A program made the translations under genes and the position numbers. Below are positions 12,386-24,970 of a stretch of DNA of 64,000 nt, piece by piece. Within the stretch, counting starts at the first letter, position 1. Each line of letters begins with the position of its first letter. The notes below the pieces were generated by a model. That model was given only the letters and a program-made list of their open reading frames with translations, ran no database searches and had not been told where the DNA came from. The DNA comes from Salminus brasiliensis (taxonomy: Eukaryota; Chordata; Actinopteri; Characiformes; Bryconidae), in NCBI RefSeq assembly GCF_030463535.1, contig NC_132880.1:27981987-28045986 (forward strand), in the 5' to 3' direction.

Positions 12386-14419
12386 AATATATAGACTCAC
12401 AATATATAGTACATTATCATGGAAAACCAAATTATTATTTTTTTAACTTCACAAAGTTTTGTGATGTCATAAAAAACAACAAAAGGTACTAATATCCCAC
12501 CCTTCCCATTCACAAGAATGTTATAAGGAGTGTTCCATGCTTGACTTTCCCAGTAACAATTTTAACCAGAGACTAGAAATGTAAGGAAAAGGTAAGTGCA
12601 AATAAAAAGTACAAACAAAACTGGAAGCAAAACTGCTGCACATTCACATTTTACTCATGGCTGGTTAAACTGTGTTTTAAGGAAAGGTGGCTAGCTGAAA
12701 GACAGTCAGTTTCTAGCACTGCAGATATTTTTTCCACTGTAAAATAGTTCCACACTGAAAACATGCTTGTTACTTTCTGGAGACATGTGCCACTGTCACC
12801 AGTTGTGGATAGGATCTGTTTCATACCACATCCACAGCGGCTCACTATAATCTAATACATTGCATACCCAAATGTATAATAAAGGATCAAATGCAGACTG
12901 GGCTAAATGTAGCTGATACCCAATCTAACAGAATATGCCTGGATCAAATAGAGACGTCTATTTCATGTTTAAGGAGCTGGGACTGAAGCCCAGTAGATAG
13001 TAGGCTTGTGTGAGTGAACAGTTTTAATTGCTCCTGGCTACAAGAGTGTCTCTATTATGAAGATGTTATAATCAGGCTGATTCAGGTCAGCATCGAATCG
13101 ATGAGCTAACTTTAGTTCCACAGTTGACACAAATAGTGAGGAGCCCAGCAGAGATTTGGGTTATGAAACATGCTTAGGCCCGGGTGAGGTGCAAAATAGT
13201 GGTTAACACTATCAAATTAACACGTGTCCTAGCCTTCCTAGTTCCCCCGCTGCCAGCTGTGTTCAAAACCAACACCTAAATGATATCACTATCAAAAGAT
13301 GTGGATAGTGCAGAATTGATAATTAATGAATTAATATTAATAAAATGGATAATTAATATGCCTTTATCTAAATGACTACATTTTTTATTAAATTCACTTT
13401 AATTTTTCTAATATTGACCTCAACCCAAAACCCCTAACCTTAGTTGAAATCTTAGCACTTACACTTACACACCCTAACACTGTGTGAGTAATATGTGAGT
13501 AAATCTGGGTTGCTATGTTAAAATATATATTGGTGTGTCTCTAGTTATTACACACAAATTAAGAAGCTTACATCTTATTTACTTGTTGTTCTTCTCCGTT
13601 TACAACCAACTTGGAATGTATTTTTCAATAGGCAATGAACCAGTACGAACAATATGAAATTATAAAGAAATTGTAGTGCCTATAAGAGTAGAAATAGGCC
13701 CAGGACATGCAGGAATGTACAGGAGCCTGGTTGAGAATGTTTTATCATGCAACACACACACACTTGCTCAGGGTTCTGGATAAAGCTGTACAAGAAATAC
13801 AAGAATTACTTTCTGATTTTTACATCCCAACAGTCTGCAAGATTGTAATCAGCACAAAATACAAAGATAAATGAGGGGAAGAGGGGTGGAAAAAGGTAAG
13901 AAGCATGCAAGGGAGGGAACAAGACAGAGAAGGAAGGAGGGAGGGCAGGAGAGAGGGGGAATGGAGGACAGAGTTAAAATTATCCCCCCTCAAGCAAATC
14001 CCTTTCAATCTTATCAGTGCGTTTGAGTTGGACTAGCCAGCTTGTGACTCCATGGCTTGACAGCAGGTAGGAAAACCTATTCCCCCATTTACAATTCTTC
14101 TTAAAATTCTCGATAGAGCAAACTGAAATTTTCTGTGATCAACTGTATATGCGTTTTTTGTTGCCACATTCAGCGCAGTGTATGGTGCACTTTGCTAATG
14201 TGGCAATTAGTTAATCAGCCTTATTGTGTGGAAATGAGACTTAGCGGGGAAAACTGTTCAGTGTCACTGCATAAACAACACTTTGTTTCTAAGAATTATT
14301 GGCTCTGTTTTTGAATCTATGAAAAAATCATGTTGATAAATTCAACAAAGATAGGTGTTCTGCGTATTTGTTAAAGTGGGCTGTGGATGGACAGGGCAAT
14401 TGTCTGTATATAGCATCAA

Positions 14420-14530
14420 CTGTTGCATATAGAAAATATACAGTTGTTAGAGGTTGAACTGTCTGCTGTGAAAATTGTTGCAAATAGCAAAGATACAGTT
14501 GTTAGAGGTAGAACTGTCTGCTGTGAAAAC
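14420..14530. repeat. Two-copy tandem repeat of about 55 bases
   Basis: Two copies of a unit containing ACAGTTGTTAGAGG followed by GAACTGTCTGCTGTGAAAA, with starts 55 bases apart (anchors at 14439 and 14494) and few mismatches. Confidence 0.85.
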
Positions 14531-16964
14531 AGTTTGTAACCCACAGTGAATGCCCATAAGTATACATATAACATTAAAACCACTTGTGTAAGGGAAGTAA
14601 ATAACATTTTATTATCTTTTTGCAGTGTCACTTGTGAAATTGTGGGGTATATTAATCAGCAAGTAACAGTTCGTTCTAATGTTGATATGTTGGAAACAGC
14701 TTTGACAAGGGCCGAACTGTGGTGGCTACCGTGGTCAGCTGTTTTAGTGAGGAGGACTAAACAATATTGGGCAGGTTGTTTAAATGTTAGGGCTGATTGG
14801 TATACATCAGTATATATTGTAACATAATACATAGAATACCAGGACAGTAGTGGCCCGTGAAGAGTTAGTTTTTTTCAGTATTACGTACTAAGGATGTATT
14901 ATACATATCATAACGTATCGTCCGATAAGGTTTGATTTTTTTTTCCTTTTTCCTTTAGCATAGATGTCAGTATGGATTTGTGGATTTTTAATCAATCTGG
15001 CTTAAGGATAATGTGTAAGGATTATATATATATATATATATATATATAGCATGTATCTTATTAGAGTATTTATTCTGAATGTCTTTTGGCAAAATAGAAA
15101 AACGGATTGAACTGTTCAGTAAGGCAGTACCTTTTGTGAACTGCTTTTCGCATGCCCTCATGGCGACAGGGCACATTAGGTGATGGCCTCAGTAAGGTGA
15201 GGTCAACTAGGCACACCAAAATCTGCATAACGCACATGTTTCCGGTAGATTTTGTTCAGGGTCTTGTTGCTGCCTGTAGATCTTAGCAGAGGTCTTTTAA
15301 CCCCTCAGCACTCCAAACCTTATTACACATTAAGGCATATTATTCAGTAACCACTGGCACTTCTTTGAGACTATTCTTTGGAAAAAGAAGTGTGTAATAA
15401 AACCTTTTGCTCACCGACGGTCCATTGGCCATTTAAGGGGTTAGGTTTATCCTGGACCATTTATTAAGTTGTTTTAGATCTTAATGCTTTTGTTGTTGTT
15501 CAGTGTAGCAAGACAGGTGCAGATTTGAATAATTTAACTTTTATTTATTTAAAATTCTGTTGCAGAAAGTCATTTTTCAACATTTTTCAACATTTATTTT
15601 GATAGTAAAAGCACTGCAATAGTGGGCAAAGGGCTTACTGTGTAGTAACACAATCACATTTGCAGAGCTTCTTTCAATTAAAACCAAGATCATCCAAAAA
15701 AGCTAGCTGTTATTAGAACACTTTTGAGAAAAGGCGCTTCTTCAAGGGTTCTGTAATAAAGACAATGTATCTATATAAAAACATCAGAACTCAAATAACT
15801 ATTTGAAATCATAACTAGTTTGTTGTATGGCTAAATAGTTCTTCATACAAAATGAAAACTTCTTGTAGATAGGTATTTGAAAAATTTCTTAAGTTGTTAT
15901 ATAATGGTTCTACAGTCTGTACTACAGTCGCAGAACTTTTTCAGTACTACACAGAACGTAGGTTTAATGAACTCCCTAAACACTGTCATGTATTTACAAC
16001 CTCAGGACTTTTATTAGGTAGTTATTCCTCAATTAGAGGGATGAGGAACCCAGGTCTGTATCCATCAATGTTCAAGTCTCAAATATTGTTAAAACCAATA
16101 AAAAGCTGACAACAGCAATCTAGGATGTGAGCATTCAGTCACATGAGAGTGACACGCGTGCTGCCTGGTCACCAGGCATGGGTGGTGTGCTGTTCAGCGT
16201 GAGAAAAACATACTAGTGGGGAGGGGCAAGCCTCTTATGAGAGCTTGGGCCACATGCATGAGAAGTGGTTCCGAATTGGCTAGCAGGAGTAGACTGCCAC
16301 CCAGTCTCATCAACACGTGTGATCACAACAATACTGCAGGCTACTGGTGGCGTGCAAAGCCTATCCGCCATGACCATTAATCCCCTCCAGATCCTATTAG
16401 CCAGTCAACCTTGAGACATAGACAGTTTGGTCAGAACACTATGACGTGGCGGATCCACAGGAAGAGGATCCTTCTGGGTTCACAGTGTGGCACATGAGAT
16501 CCTGTACCAAAAAAGACTCAACACAATTATGAACTTTAAAAGAAGTTACCACTACATTAATCCCTGCATTAATGACTGCCAGAATACATTATGAGGCAAT
16601 ATAGGGTTGGATATTTAATAACAATGAAATCTTAAAGCATTTAAAGACTTTTGGCGCTTGAACTCACAGCTTGAATATGGAATTTGCCCACAACAGCTTT
16701 GAGATTGATAATGTTGAACAGCTAGCACAGTTATTCAAAGTAGCATGATTTATCACTTATCACAGATACAGGTGATCAGTCAAAACATGTCTGCTATCCG
16801 CAGTTTGCTTTTTAAGTTTAGAACAGGAAATGCTAGGCTAACATTGGCAGCAAAAATGTCTCCATAAACACACACCTAAAAATGTCTCTCAATCCACTTA
16901 AAGCACATCCATATACATAGCTTAGATTTCAGTAAAAGTAAATAAATATATTAAGATTTTGGCA

Positions 16965-17178
16965 TATGTTTACACAGAAGAGATGGTAATATAGTGATGG
17001 CATGAGATGTGTGGTTGGTGTGGCTACTACCTGCCAGTGAGCTACCATGTAGGAGACCAGGGGTTGAGTCCTGCTCTTGGTGACTGTGCAGCACTACACC
17101 AACAAGAGTTCTTGGGCAAGACTCCTGTAAGTCTTTGGCCCAAGCTCTGGATAAGAGCGTCAACTAAATACCATAAAT
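16965..17178 (+). mobile_element. tRNA-derived SINE
   Basis: Contains a pol III box B-like GGGTTGAGTCC and ends in the conserved fish SINE tail CTGGATAAGAGCGTC followed by AACTAAATACCATAAATG. The same tail occurs in reverse near 21898-21950 and as a fragment at about 46322-46350. The 5' head is diverged, so the left end is approximate. Confidence 0.7.
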
Positions 17179-17998
17179 GTTCATAACACTAGGTTAACAT
17201 CTTTCACTGTAAAACTATAAAAGCACCAACCATGTCTGGGCTTATCAAATGCATCTGAGGTTATTAATAAAACATAATTGTTTGATATATTTATAATCAT
17301 TTTATAATCATTTTCCCTAGATTTTATATCAGGGGACGGGAACCCAAGTCTTGCGGGGTACAGTTTTGGCACAGTTTGGTGATTTCCTTACTCAAAGACA
17401 ATTAATCAAACTTATCAGTTAATTATCAGATTTATGTGGTGTATAAAAGTACAGAAAAGACATTAAATATGAACTGTTTAATGGATCAATGAATGGAAAT
17501 CCTTAAATAAAAATGATTGGCTGACTAAATAAAGTCTGATGGAGATCAAATGTATTACCTTTGGCAGCAGCCTGCCATTAGTTGCTATTTGCTGCAGGCT
17601 TTGTGAAATGCTTGCCTACTTACATTACACTGAAAACCATCCTTCATCATTTGTATCAAGTTGGAAGAGCAGTAATCTGATTACAGTTTTCAGGGAGGTT
17701 TCAGCTGTTAGCGTCATTCAACTCAGAGGCTCGTAGCTGGCTCAGTGAGATTCAGCACTGATGAGTGACTTGATAATTGGAAGTGAGTTGTTTATGATCC
17801 AGCTGCGGTCCTCTCCAAGAAAAACTGCTCAACAGTTTTGTAAGTGCCACTGTACTGTTTACTCTATGCTATGCCATTAGACCAAGACACAATTTGTTTT
17901 CCTGTTGATGTGAATCCTATGAGTGGCAAAATTGCATTACATTTTTAAAAGAGGAATTTATTTTATTGATCATTTCTTTTGTGTTATTTACAGGAGGG

Positions 17999-18112
17999 TG
18001 CTGGTGGCCTCAAGGATTGGCAGAATCCGGAAGGATTACTGTGGCTGCCAAACACAGGAGATCTGGAGTGCCAAATGACCATTTACCTTAGGTGTGGATG
18101 AATAAAATAAAC
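17999..18112 (+). other. Exon-like block upstream of the pentraxin gene
   Basis: A strong pyrimidine-rich acceptor (TTTGTGTTATTTACAG) precedes a stretch open for 36 codons to TGA. An AATAAAATAAA follows near 18101. The peptide matches nothing I recognise. It could be a 5' UTR exon of the pentraxin gene, a terminal exon of an unseen transcript, or chance. Confidence 0.2.
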
Positions 18113-18397
18113 CACACCTACCTCTGCTCTGTCTAATCACAATACGGGATTGTGATTTGGGACATTGGAACTGTGATGTTATATTTGACAGAATTATGAG
18201 GAACTGAATTACCTTCAGAGGAAATAGCAGCTGACTGCGAGTGTCTCTTTAAAGAGTGTACTGTGGATAGATAAAGCGTAATGTAATGGATCTCTTCACC
18301 TACTTGCTGTTCCTCCATGACCTTTTTACTTGGCTCACACTACACCAACGATTAGAGTAATCAAACTTCAGCTGGATAAATAAAGCTGTGATTCATA

Positions 18398-21300
18398 ATG
18401 GCTAAGGATACATACAGAGCCGTTTTGCCTTTGCTGCTGCCTTTCTCAGAAAACATGCACAGGGGTGGAATCCTCCGAGGACTTTGCCCTCTGCCTCTGC
18501 CCCTTTTCCCACTTCTCCTCCTCTCAGTGATGCCCTCTGTGGGACTTACCAGTGTGCCAGGAATAGAATACGATTGGGGAGCTCACCCCAAGCTAGTTTG
18601 CACCCCTATACCTGCTGATGCTGACCCAAGCTGCTTTCCCTCAGGTAGTGTTACTCATGGGCCTAGCAGTAATGGGCACAGCAATGGGCACAGCAATGGA
18701 CATGCCAACGGACACAGCAATGGTCATGCCAATGGACACAGCAATGGACATGGGAATGGACAGTACATTGGTGGACTGCCCAACAGCAGTGGTAGTCGCC
18801 GAGGCATGTCTGACGAGGCAAAGGCTACCATTCTTCACCTGAGGGAAAGCCTTGTGCGTCAAAAGGAGACTATTCTGGACCAGCGGGAAACTATACGTGA
18901 GCTAACAGCAAAACTGACACTCTGCGAAGGCTTTGGGAGAGGTGCAGGTGGGCACCACGATGATGATCACCATGGCTCCTCACACCATGGCTCTCACCAC
19001 TCCTCCCATCACTATGACAGTGATCATAACTCTGACCCTCATTATCCTCTCAATGGGCACCGCAATGACCATCATAGGGGGAAGTCACCATATCTGGGCA
19101 AACATGGCTTCTCACCTGAACAAGCAGGCAAGACTTTGCAGACTCTTAAGGAGAGGCTGGAGAATTTACAGGTAAGAGGCTTAGAAATGTTTTAAGGGTC
19201 TTTGGAATTAAAAGACATACATTCTAAATCAGATATATTGTCCAGCTGGAAGCTTTTAATGGTCAACTCTCATTCAGGAAGCTTATGCCTGTCAATGAAC
19301 ACAGAATATGGCAAGAACATAGAATCTTTATTGGAAAGAAAGCTGTGGTTTTACTTTCAAAATGTAATCAAGCAAAAACTTGAAAAAGGTCCTCTTGGGT
19401 GTTCTAGCTCTTCAGCACATACTGTGATGGCATGCAGTGCCAGCAGAAGATCACTGAATATATTCCCCCCGCCCCTCAGGCAGCCTTGCCTGGCTTAATT
19501 AATTTAATTAGTGAAGTCTTTTGCTCAGGAGAGCACCTTGGACGAAATGCTGAAAACAAACAAGCCTACACTGAAAGACATCAAAGAAAAAACACAGTAG
19601 AAACACTGACTAGAGTTAGTATAGGTAGATGTCATTGGCCACAATGCAAGACGTAATCTTGAACAAGCTAATAAATAAAGGAAATATATTAGAAATGTAG
19701 ATATTTACAAGTGTTGGATCCCTCAGAAATGTTTTGTTAGTCCTTGTTTACATGCTCTTCAAATTGCAGTGTGAAGAAACCCCAAGTTCTAAGCAATACT
19801 TCTTTGTTTTCCATTTATTATCAGCTACACTGTCCACAATTTCATAACTCTCCCAGTTTAAAGCTGGATGACTATGAAATCAAAATTGGTGTGAAATTAA
19901 TTGGATTAAGATTGAAATTCTCAGTTCAGACATTAAAGAAACAAATATCTTAATTTGAAACTAATATGGGATTTTTGTAAATATACCCAAACTGTATACA
20001 GTTGGGATATATTATACACCACTTAAAACTTTAAGGGGGATAAACAGAAATATTAGAAGTGTTTTGTTTAAAAAGCAACCTTTTCTTATTTTCTTTATTG
20101 AGAGGAAGTGCACTGTTGGCGATGGTCTACAGTATGCTAACCAACCATCACCATCAATTAGCCTTATCTGCCTTGACGAGCCATTAATCGCGGTGTACTA
20201 TGCCGTTGAGTAAAGCCGGATTTTCTCTGACTAATCAGAGGAAGGAGGTTGACAGTAAAGGGGGGGCTGTCTTAAAATGTCATCATGAATGCTGTACATA
20301 CAGAACACACAATTGTAGCATACCATTTTAAAACAGAGTTTGTGTGTTTCTGTATGTGTTTCTCTGTATGTGTTTCTGTATAGTTTTGAAATATGGGAAA
20401 ATGTATTTGATGCTCTACATTTAGCCACCACCTACAATATTCTGCCTCATATTTATGCTTGATATTTTGAGGCGCATTTATGATAATTCTATTTTCTTAA
20501 GAAGCTCAGAGAGATGCATGCATGGATAGATGAGTCATCAGTGTGTCCTACTTTCAGGAACCTCTGTATATTTTCTCGTATTCTACAGTTGTAGATTTAT
20601 AGCATTTATGTTAGAGTTCAAGTTACAGTATTACATTTGTGTTTTGAAAAGCAGATCATAAAGTTTTGAACTCTCATTTGTGACTCTTCTCTCCTTTTTT
20701 CTATATATTCTTATGAAGGCAAGGAATTCTTCCAGCACCTATTCTAGTTCACTGAGGGACCTTCTACAGCGTAAAATCAATGCACTGGAAGAGCAGCTCC
20801 ACCACCACTATGATGGCCATCATAGTGGTAGCGGACACCACGATAGCCACCATGGGCCTGGCCATCACGACGATCACCGCGAAAATCATCACGACAACCA
20901 CCACGATGACCACCATGAAGATCATAATGAAAACCACAATGCAAACCACCATGACGACCACCACTTCGGTCATCATTACAATCCCTATTATGGCCATCGC
21001 CCTGATCGGCATGGTACACATCACAGTGATCACCATGATGATCACCATGACAACCATCACGATGATCACCATGACAACCATCATGATGACCATCATGACG
21101 ACCATCATGACGATCACCATGACGACCATCATGATGATCACCACGACGATGATCATCATGGCAGTGATGATCATGGCAACCAACCCCGCACCCCTCACAA
21201 ACCAACAGGATCAAGACCACCTGCCCGTGGAGCCCACAACAAGCTGGATACTGTGCTGAGCCATCTGTATCACAGGCCACCTGAAGCAGGTCATATATGT

Positions 21301-24300
21301 TGCAATGAAAAAAAGTGTTTGCCCACATCCAGTATTTTTGCACATTATAAACTTTAAATGGCACTTTAATAACGCACTGAAGTGGACCCTGAGAAGAAAT
21401 GGCCCGTTCCTAGCTAGTTACACTGCCATTAACAACAATAAGTGCAACCAAAAACGTTCTATAGTTAGTATCGTACAGTGCTGTGGAGGTCCACTTCTCC
21501 TTGCTTCAGCTCAATTTTATCTGCAGGCCTTTGAGTAGGAACTGTGGGTTTTAGGCCCTGCCACAAAAATCTATTATGTTTGAGTTCAGAACTAGAACTT
21601 TGACTTGGCTATTCCAAAACTTTACAATTCTTAAAAAGATCTCTAGACCATTACACTACCACTGCTAGCTTTACAGTTGAAATGAGGTTCTTTCCCACTG
21701 TCTGATGCTTAAGTACAGTGGCACTGAAGGGCAAAACCACATAAAAAAAACACATGAAATGAAAAATGAAAAAAGCTACAACAAAAAAAAACAACCTCCA
21801 CTTTGAAAAAGGACCAGTAATAGTTAGCAACCCCCAATACAAATAACAGTCACTGATAATAACCCCAAGACAGAAAGCAAGACACCAATTACATTTAAAT
21901 TTATGGCATTTAGCAGACGCTCTTATCCAGAGCGACTTACAAGGTTACCCGTATTACAGAGGAGGGCCAATGTAGTGTTAGGAGTCTTGCCCAAGGACTC
22001 TTATTGGTGTAGCGCAGCATAGTCACCCAGACTGGGAATAGAACCCTGGTCTCCCACATGGTGTAATAGCTCACTAGATGCTAGTGGTTTTATCTCTTTA
22101 CCAGCCAACACAAGGCTAAATTTAGCTTCTAATTTGAACTCTCCACTTAGAAATGTGAAATGTAAAAATGTGATTTTACAAGTGTTTAATAGTGGTACAT
22201 CTTACCCTCTTACTGCTGTTTCTTCTAAGAAAAAGACTTTCTTTCTGAATACAAACAAGAGTGCAAGCTAATTGCTAAAGCTAGCACGAGTTTAAGTTTG
22301 GACAGGCACAAGAAACATGTTTGGTTATATATACCATTGCTCCTTTTTCATTCATTTATTAATTTGCTTTTGTGAATGTAGTTCTTTGTCTTTTTATGGA
22401 TAACATTTTCACATTGGAAGATTGCATAATTTACAATAGCCTAAAATAAAACCTTACTACATATAATGTGCCTTATCAGCTGAACAGCAAAATAAGGTGT
22501 CATTCACATTTTCTTGTTTCTCAACAGGAACCATGAAAAAACCTAAGAATCCTGACGCCTTTCAGATCGGATTTCCCATGCGCACCAACTACATGTATGG
22601 CCGTATCAAGCGCACTCTTCTCAATGAAATCTTTGCCCTAACTGTTTGCCTCTGGGTGAAGGGAGGCTCAGGGCCAGGGCTTGGCACTCCTTTCTCTTAC
22701 TCTGTTCCTGGCCAAGCTAATGAGCTTGTCCTGATCGAATGGGGCAACAATCCGATGGAATTACTTGTGAATGACAAAGTAAGGACGTAGTCATTGTAAA
22801 AAACATGCAACAATAATTTGCCATTTCTGACATTATCATAATTCAGCTTTGATAGCTTAATAAATCACTATCACATTTTAGAGATAGAGTCTTCAGCAGG
22901 TCATTGACGTTTTTTTTGAGAGTCAGACTCTCCAAATCTACATTCTAATTCTAATGAAGTCATGCTCTCAGTTTGACCTTCCTGAATACTTTAATGTCTG
23001 TTAATCAGTGAAGGGAAGTAAATCACATACGGTTGTTACCTCCAAGAACAGGAATGGAGAAGAGTAGCTCCACTTTTCACTGTTCCTCTTTTCTATAAAT
23101 TTTAGAAATTAAAATGTAATCTTTATTTAGCCTTAAATGTCTTAACAGTAGCTTTTGTGTTACATACATTATATGTCCAAATGTTTGTGGACTTCTAATA
23201 AAGGCATTCACTCATTGCTGACACAGATATGCAAATGCACAGACACAGCTTGTCTAGCCCTTGTAGAGAAGTACTACCAATACAATAAGACTCACCATCT
23301 CACCATGCCTAATGCCAGGAGTGGCCTAAAGGTGAATAACCCCCCTCTACACACACACACAGTATTGTGCTGTGGAGCAGTGGAACTGTGTTCTCTGGAA
23401 TGGTGTGTGGTGCTCCATCCAATACTTTTGGAATGGGTTGGGGAGTTGGGAATGAGGAAGGATGATGATCATCCAGCATCCTGGCCTTACTAATGCCCTT
23501 GTAGCTGAATGCAATCAAATCCTCAAAACAGTGCACCAAAATTTAGTAGCCTCCCCTCACTTTTCACAAGCAGGTACACTAAAACAACCATTCTTCCCAA
23601 TCAATTTAGCAATTGTGATTTTTGTTTCTGTACAAGAATAATAAGATTGATTCCTTCTCTTTTTCTTACAGGCAGTGACTCTGCCCCTTTCTCTGACAGA
23701 TAGCAAGTGGCACCATCTGTGTGTGACATGGTCGACTCGTGATGGTGTGTGGGAGGCATATCAGGATGGAGTAAAAAGGGGCTCTGGGGAAAATCTGTCC
23801 CCATGGCATCCAATAAAACCAGGAGGTGTTTTCATACTGGGACAGGAGCAGGTAACAGTAACAGTATTACTTAATTGTAGACTTCATATTCTGGGATCTC
23901 TTTGAAGTTAAAACTAATTATGCATGATCTCAATTTTAAACCAAACATTGACGTAGCTTAAACCAGAGAAAAATGATCATGTGCAAGTTTGTATTTATTG
24001 ACTGCAACAGCCTGACTACTCTGACCCACTCTGTAGTAATTTAGATTTAACAAAAATGCAAAGGCCCAATAATTCAAAATACATATCTGTAATGTTTGTT
24101 TAATTTGTATTTAAAATATGTTTAATGCTTGGGTTTCAATTCCACAATCTAGGAATCTAGGCATGGTATCTAGGCAAATAAAGACAAGTGAGCTCTCCCA
24201 TAGGTTAGGTCTTCACGAGATATGCCATGAATATAATTATTATATTAACATAAGTATTGCTTCTAGCTATCATCCAGCACCTGGTTTGGCAAATCAGTGC

Positions 24301-24970
24301 TTAATGATGTTAAATCATGTTAGCTGGTGATGGAATTGAACAAATCCTTGCACTGACTGGGGTGCTTTAAGCTTGGTTCTTCAATCTAGCTCACATGAAA
24401 TCAAATGTACAAGCTTCAAATGAAGCATGTGTGATGTCTTTCATAAGATGCAAATATGCATGTTAAATCTTGAAATCAAAGAAATGTTCATATGGCTAGT
24501 AATAATAAAGGGCACTAGCAGAAATTAGCAGGATAATAATCTAATGGCCTAAAACAACTTAACTACTAGAATTATTCAACATATCCAAGTAATATCCAAG
24601 TTCTCTAATTATGACAGTTTTCAGGAACTGAAGTAGGAGCCTTTAGGGACTTAAGGGGTTGGAGTTTAGATGTATGTGCAAAATAACAGGAAGCCTGTTT
24701 AACCTAATATTCCCAAATAAATCTTCATGCTCTGATTTGCATCCTTTCTTACATTGTCAGGACACTCTGGGTGGCCGCTTTGATGCCACACAGTCATTTG
24801 TGGGAGAGATGTCAGACCTACAGCTGTGGTCACGTGTTCTTACATCTCAGGAGATCCACAACCAGGCCTCTTGTTCCAGCCACCTCACAGGAGATGTCAT
24901 CGCTTGGAGTGATCCCATTGTAGAACTCCATGGAGGGGTCACCAAATATCCCTTCGACCCTTGTCACTAA
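18398..24970 (+). CDS. nptx1l: Neuronal pentraxin (NPTX1-like) with large His-rich insertions, five exons
   Basis: Secreted synaptic pentraxin; relatives oligomerise through N-terminal coiled coils and cluster AMPA receptors. Exons: 18398-19171, 20719-21289, 22528-22778, 23672-23851, 24761-24970; phases fit and the total is 661 aa (human NPTX1 is 432). Seen: signal peptide (from Met1, or from Met20 at 18455, which gives a more typical one); family cysteines C68 (VCTPIPADAD, NPTX1-like), C79 and C176; coiled coil 141-178 with KETIL and RETIRELTAKL; NGH repeats 92-121; His-rich 186-227; second coiled coil 247-285; His/Asp-rich 286-413; pentraxin domain about 454-661 with signature HLCVTWST at 547-554, Ca2+-site segments GQEQDTLGGRFDATQSFVGE, and end FDPCH. 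Exon 2's donor (CAG/GTCATA) is weak but fits phase. Pentraxin identity is certain; the nptx1l paralogue name is a judgement. Confidence 0.92.
18671..18760 (+). repeat. 12-base coding minisatellite (Asn-Gly-His-Ser/Ala)
   Basis: About seven imperfect copies of a unit like AATGGACACAGC inside pentraxin exon 1, encoding NGH(S/A) at residues 92-121. The unit is a multiple of three, so copy changes keep frame. It sits between conserved C79 and the first coiled coil. Confidence 0.95.
19172..20718 (+). other. Pentraxin intron 1
   Basis: AT-rich intron of 1.5 kb. Donor GTAAGA; acceptor after a pyrimidine tract, ending ATGAAG. No repeat or second gene recognised. Confidence 0.7.
20800..21183 (+). repeat. 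His/Asp-rich coding repeat in pentraxin exon 2
   Basis: Encodes residues 286-413, about 55 His plus many Asp, Asn, Gly and Glu. The 3' half is a regular array of HHDD/HHDN tetrapeptides from 12-base units like CATGACGACCAT. It follows directly after a conserved coiled-coil stretch (LRDLLQRKINALEEQL). Long open frames on both strands (for example 20777-21364 minus) are by-products of the repeat. Confidence 0.95.
21890..22085 (-). mobile_element. tRNA-derived SINE in pentraxin intron 2
   Basis: Read on the minus strand: a box B-like GGTTCTATTCCC in the left part and the tail CGCTCTGGATAAGAGCGTC then TGCTAAATGCC at the right. The tail is the conserved 3' end of ubiquitous fish SINEs, and the family matches 16965-17178. 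Confidence 0.75.
23166..23555 (+). repeat. Copy of dispersed TIR-type element (family M) in pentraxin intron 3
   Basis: Starts TATATGTCCAAATGTTTGTG and contains the shared blocks AGCTTGTCTAGCCCTTGTAG, ATCCAATACTTTTGG and GCTGAATGCAATCAAATCC found in other copies in this window. It is the fullest copy seen, but the 3' terminus is not clear. Confidence 0.7.

Larger units (their letters stand above)
11699..16960. other. Non-coding stretch with scattered repeats
   Basis: Apart from the separately listed repeats, I see no exon-like blocks with conserved protein similarity. A small (TA)n lies at 15023-15048. The segment 16110-16510 is less AT-rich than its surroundings and could be a conserved non-coding element, but nothing in it identifies a function. 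Confidence 0.5.

Noticed and set aside
14546-14827. 93-codon plus-strand frame
   Set aside because: No similarity to any known family, no splice partners, AT-rich composition; consistent with chance.
20764-21364. Long minus-strand open frames (144 and 195 codons) and a second plus frame across pentraxin exon 2
   Set aside because: The 6/12-base repeat keeps several frames free of stops. The products are low-complexity Met/Ile/Val or His/Asp/Gly repeats with no start context or splice sites, while the plus-strand frame joins conserved pentraxin exons in phase.
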